From assembly GCA_964642385.1 (NCBI GenBank), contig CAZXON010000020.1, positions 1 to 6,672 on the forward strand: a DNA stretch of 6,672 nucleotides, written 5' to 3'. Position 1 is the first letter of the stretch. Each line of letters begins with the position of its first letter. This document shows, piece after piece, positions 5,891 to 6,672 of this stretch. Below the pieces are notes generated by a model. It was not told the origin of the DNA, did not search any database, and saw nothing but the letters and a program-made list of their open reading frames with translations. A program made the position numbers and the translations under genes. This DNA comes from JBDHUW01 sp964642385. Lineage in GTDB: Bacteria > Patescibacteriota > Gracilibacteria > Absconditabacterales > Absconditicoccaceae.

Positions 5891-6672
5891 AAACTAGGCC
5901 ACTTGAACCAACTTCATAGCCGGCGTAATCCCGCCGATGCCCATGTTGGGCCGTTCGTTATTGTTGCTGCAGAGCCACTTGGTTGCAAAATTCTGTATTT
6001 CCTCCAGGCTCTCAAAGAGATACTGATTCAGCCAATCATAACGCACTGTCCGGTTGTATCTCTCGACATAACTGTTCTGTTGCGGCTTGCCCGGCTGGAT
6101 GTACGCCAGGCGAATGCCTCTCCGCCTGGCCCAGTTTTGCACTCGGGCGCTGACGTATTCCGGGCCATTATCGCAGCGGATTTCTTTGGGGCAGCCGCGC
6201 CATTCGATTATTTGCTCCAACGTCCTTACCACACGCTCAGCGGGAAGTGAAAAGTCGATCTCAATACCAAGCCCTTCTCTGTTAAAGTCGTCAATAATGT
6301 TCAACAGGCGTATACAGCGACCGCTTTGCAACTGATCGTGCATAAAGTCCATTGACCATACTTGATTTATGGCCTCCGGTACGGCAAGCGGCTCCGGCTT
6401 CTCGCGCTTTAGACGCCTGCGCGGTCTGATACGCAAATTTAGCTCCAGTTCACGATAAACGCGATACACGCGCTTATGGCTCCAGCAATAACCTTTGACG
6501 TTCCGCAAATACAAAAAGCACAGGCCAAACCCCCAATTACGCTGTGATTGCGTCAAACCCAGCAACAGTTCGGCAATCAACATGTTTTCGTCTGATAGCC
6601 TGCGTTCATAGCGATAGCAGCATTCACTGACGCTGAAAGCCATGCAGGACTGCCGGACGCCAAGGGCACCAT
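5847..6672 (-). mobile_element. IS3-family insertion sequence, 3' part with right end; continues beyond the window
   Basis: The segment carries transposase OrfB and about 45 nt of non-coding DNA beyond its stop. The end, read inward on the + strand, is GGTAATCTCCCCATTTTTAG followed by GAGCGGTCAGAAGTAG, a layout I associate with IS3-family right ends. I place the tip at about 5847 (TGGC, matching the TG-start rule of the family), with several bases of uncertainty up to 5855. The orfA part and the left end lie to the right of the window. It inserted at the 3' end of glf. Confidence 0.85.
5894..6672 (-). CDS. IS3-family transposase OrfB (DDE integrase core), 5' end beyond the window
   Basis: The frame is open from the right edge to the TAG at 5894-5896. 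ATG 6643 is an internal Met: the preceding in-frame residues GALGVRQSC match the normal OrfB N-terminus, so the gene is partial here. Counted from that Met, the HTH_21-like region (about 1-75) includes NWGFGLCFLYLR and WSHKRVYRVY. The rve catalytic core has D99 (WSMDFMHD), D158 (RCDNGPEY) and E194 (NSYVERYNRT), with exactly 35 residues between D158 and E194, as expected for a DD(35)E transposase. The end NNNERPNMGIGGITPAMKL is typical of the IS3 family. In this family OrfB is normally made as an OrfAB fusion by -1 frameshifting; that site is outside the window. No internal stop or frameshift is seen, so the visible part could be active. Confidence 0.95.
   Translation of the reverse strand, partial: GALGVRQSCMAFSVSECCYRYERRLSDENMLIAELLLGLTQSQRNWGFGLCFLYLRNVKGYCWSHKRVYRVYRELELNLRIRPRRRLKREKPEPLAVPEAINQVWSMDFMHDQLQSGRCIRLLNIIDDFNREGLGIEIDFSLPAERVVRTLEQIIEWRGCPKEIRCDNGPEYVSARVQNWARRRGIRLAYIQPGKPQQNSYVERYNRTVRYDWLNQYLFESLEEIQNFATKWLCSNNNERPNMGIGGITPAMKLVQVA

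Noticed and set aside
5903..6335. Plus-strand frames opposite the transposase
   Set aside because: They are antisense to OrfB, whose catalytic DDE residues and family motifs are all in place on the other strand.
1..6672. CRISPR arrays, tRNA or rRNA genes, toxin-antitoxin or defence genes
   Set aside because: I saw no regularly spaced repeats, no tRNA-like cloverleaf and no defence-protein motifs on either strand; all larger frames are explained by glycan genes or the IS.

Overview
The window is a short polysaccharide/glycan-modification operon on the + strand, bracketed by what look like the ends of two IS3-family insertion sequences lying in the same (-) orientation. No RNA gene, CRISPR array, origin or phage gene was seen. 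The organism is a Gram-negative-type bacterium. Mid-range base composition, good Shine-Dalgarno sites and the gene types would fit a sulfate-reducing deltaproteobacterium (Desulfovibrio-like), but this is only a guess because no housekeeping gene is present.

Layout, left to right. Positions 1 to about 50 resemble, on the - strand, the left end and leader of an IS3-family element whose open reading frames would lie outside the window. Positions 50-292 are the 3' remnant of an unrecognised + strand gene cut by that end. A perfect 9-bp inverted repeat overlaps its stop codon, followed by about 170 bp of AT-rich DNA with weak promoter-like signals. Four + strand genes follow with short gaps (26, 50 and 79 nt): a fusion of a WalW-type polysaccharide deacetylase domain with a SAM-methyltransferase domain; a stand-alone SAM-methyltransferase; a family 2 glycosyltransferase with a long helical/TPR-like N-terminal region; and UDP-galactopyranose mutase (glf). 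From about 5847 to the right edge is the 3' part of an IS3-family element on the - strand, with the DDE transposase OrfB running off the edge.

How the genes may work together (inference): Glf makes UDP-galactofuranose, the GT2 enzyme adds a sugar to a growing glycan, and the deacetylase and two methyltransferase domains trim and methylate sugars. Together they would give a surface glycan (O-antigen, capsule or glycoprotein glycan) with galactofuranose and O-methyl decorations. No flippase, polymerase or membrane protein is present, so this is only part of a larger locus.

Points most worth a second look: (1) the two same-orientation IS ends could make this about 5.8 kb a composite transposon or an IS-bounded glycan island; (2) the deacetylase-methyltransferase fusion, whose methyltransferase motif I is degenerate; (3) Glf has Tyr where characterised bacterial enzymes have an essential Arg, and its last residues are encoded by the IS.
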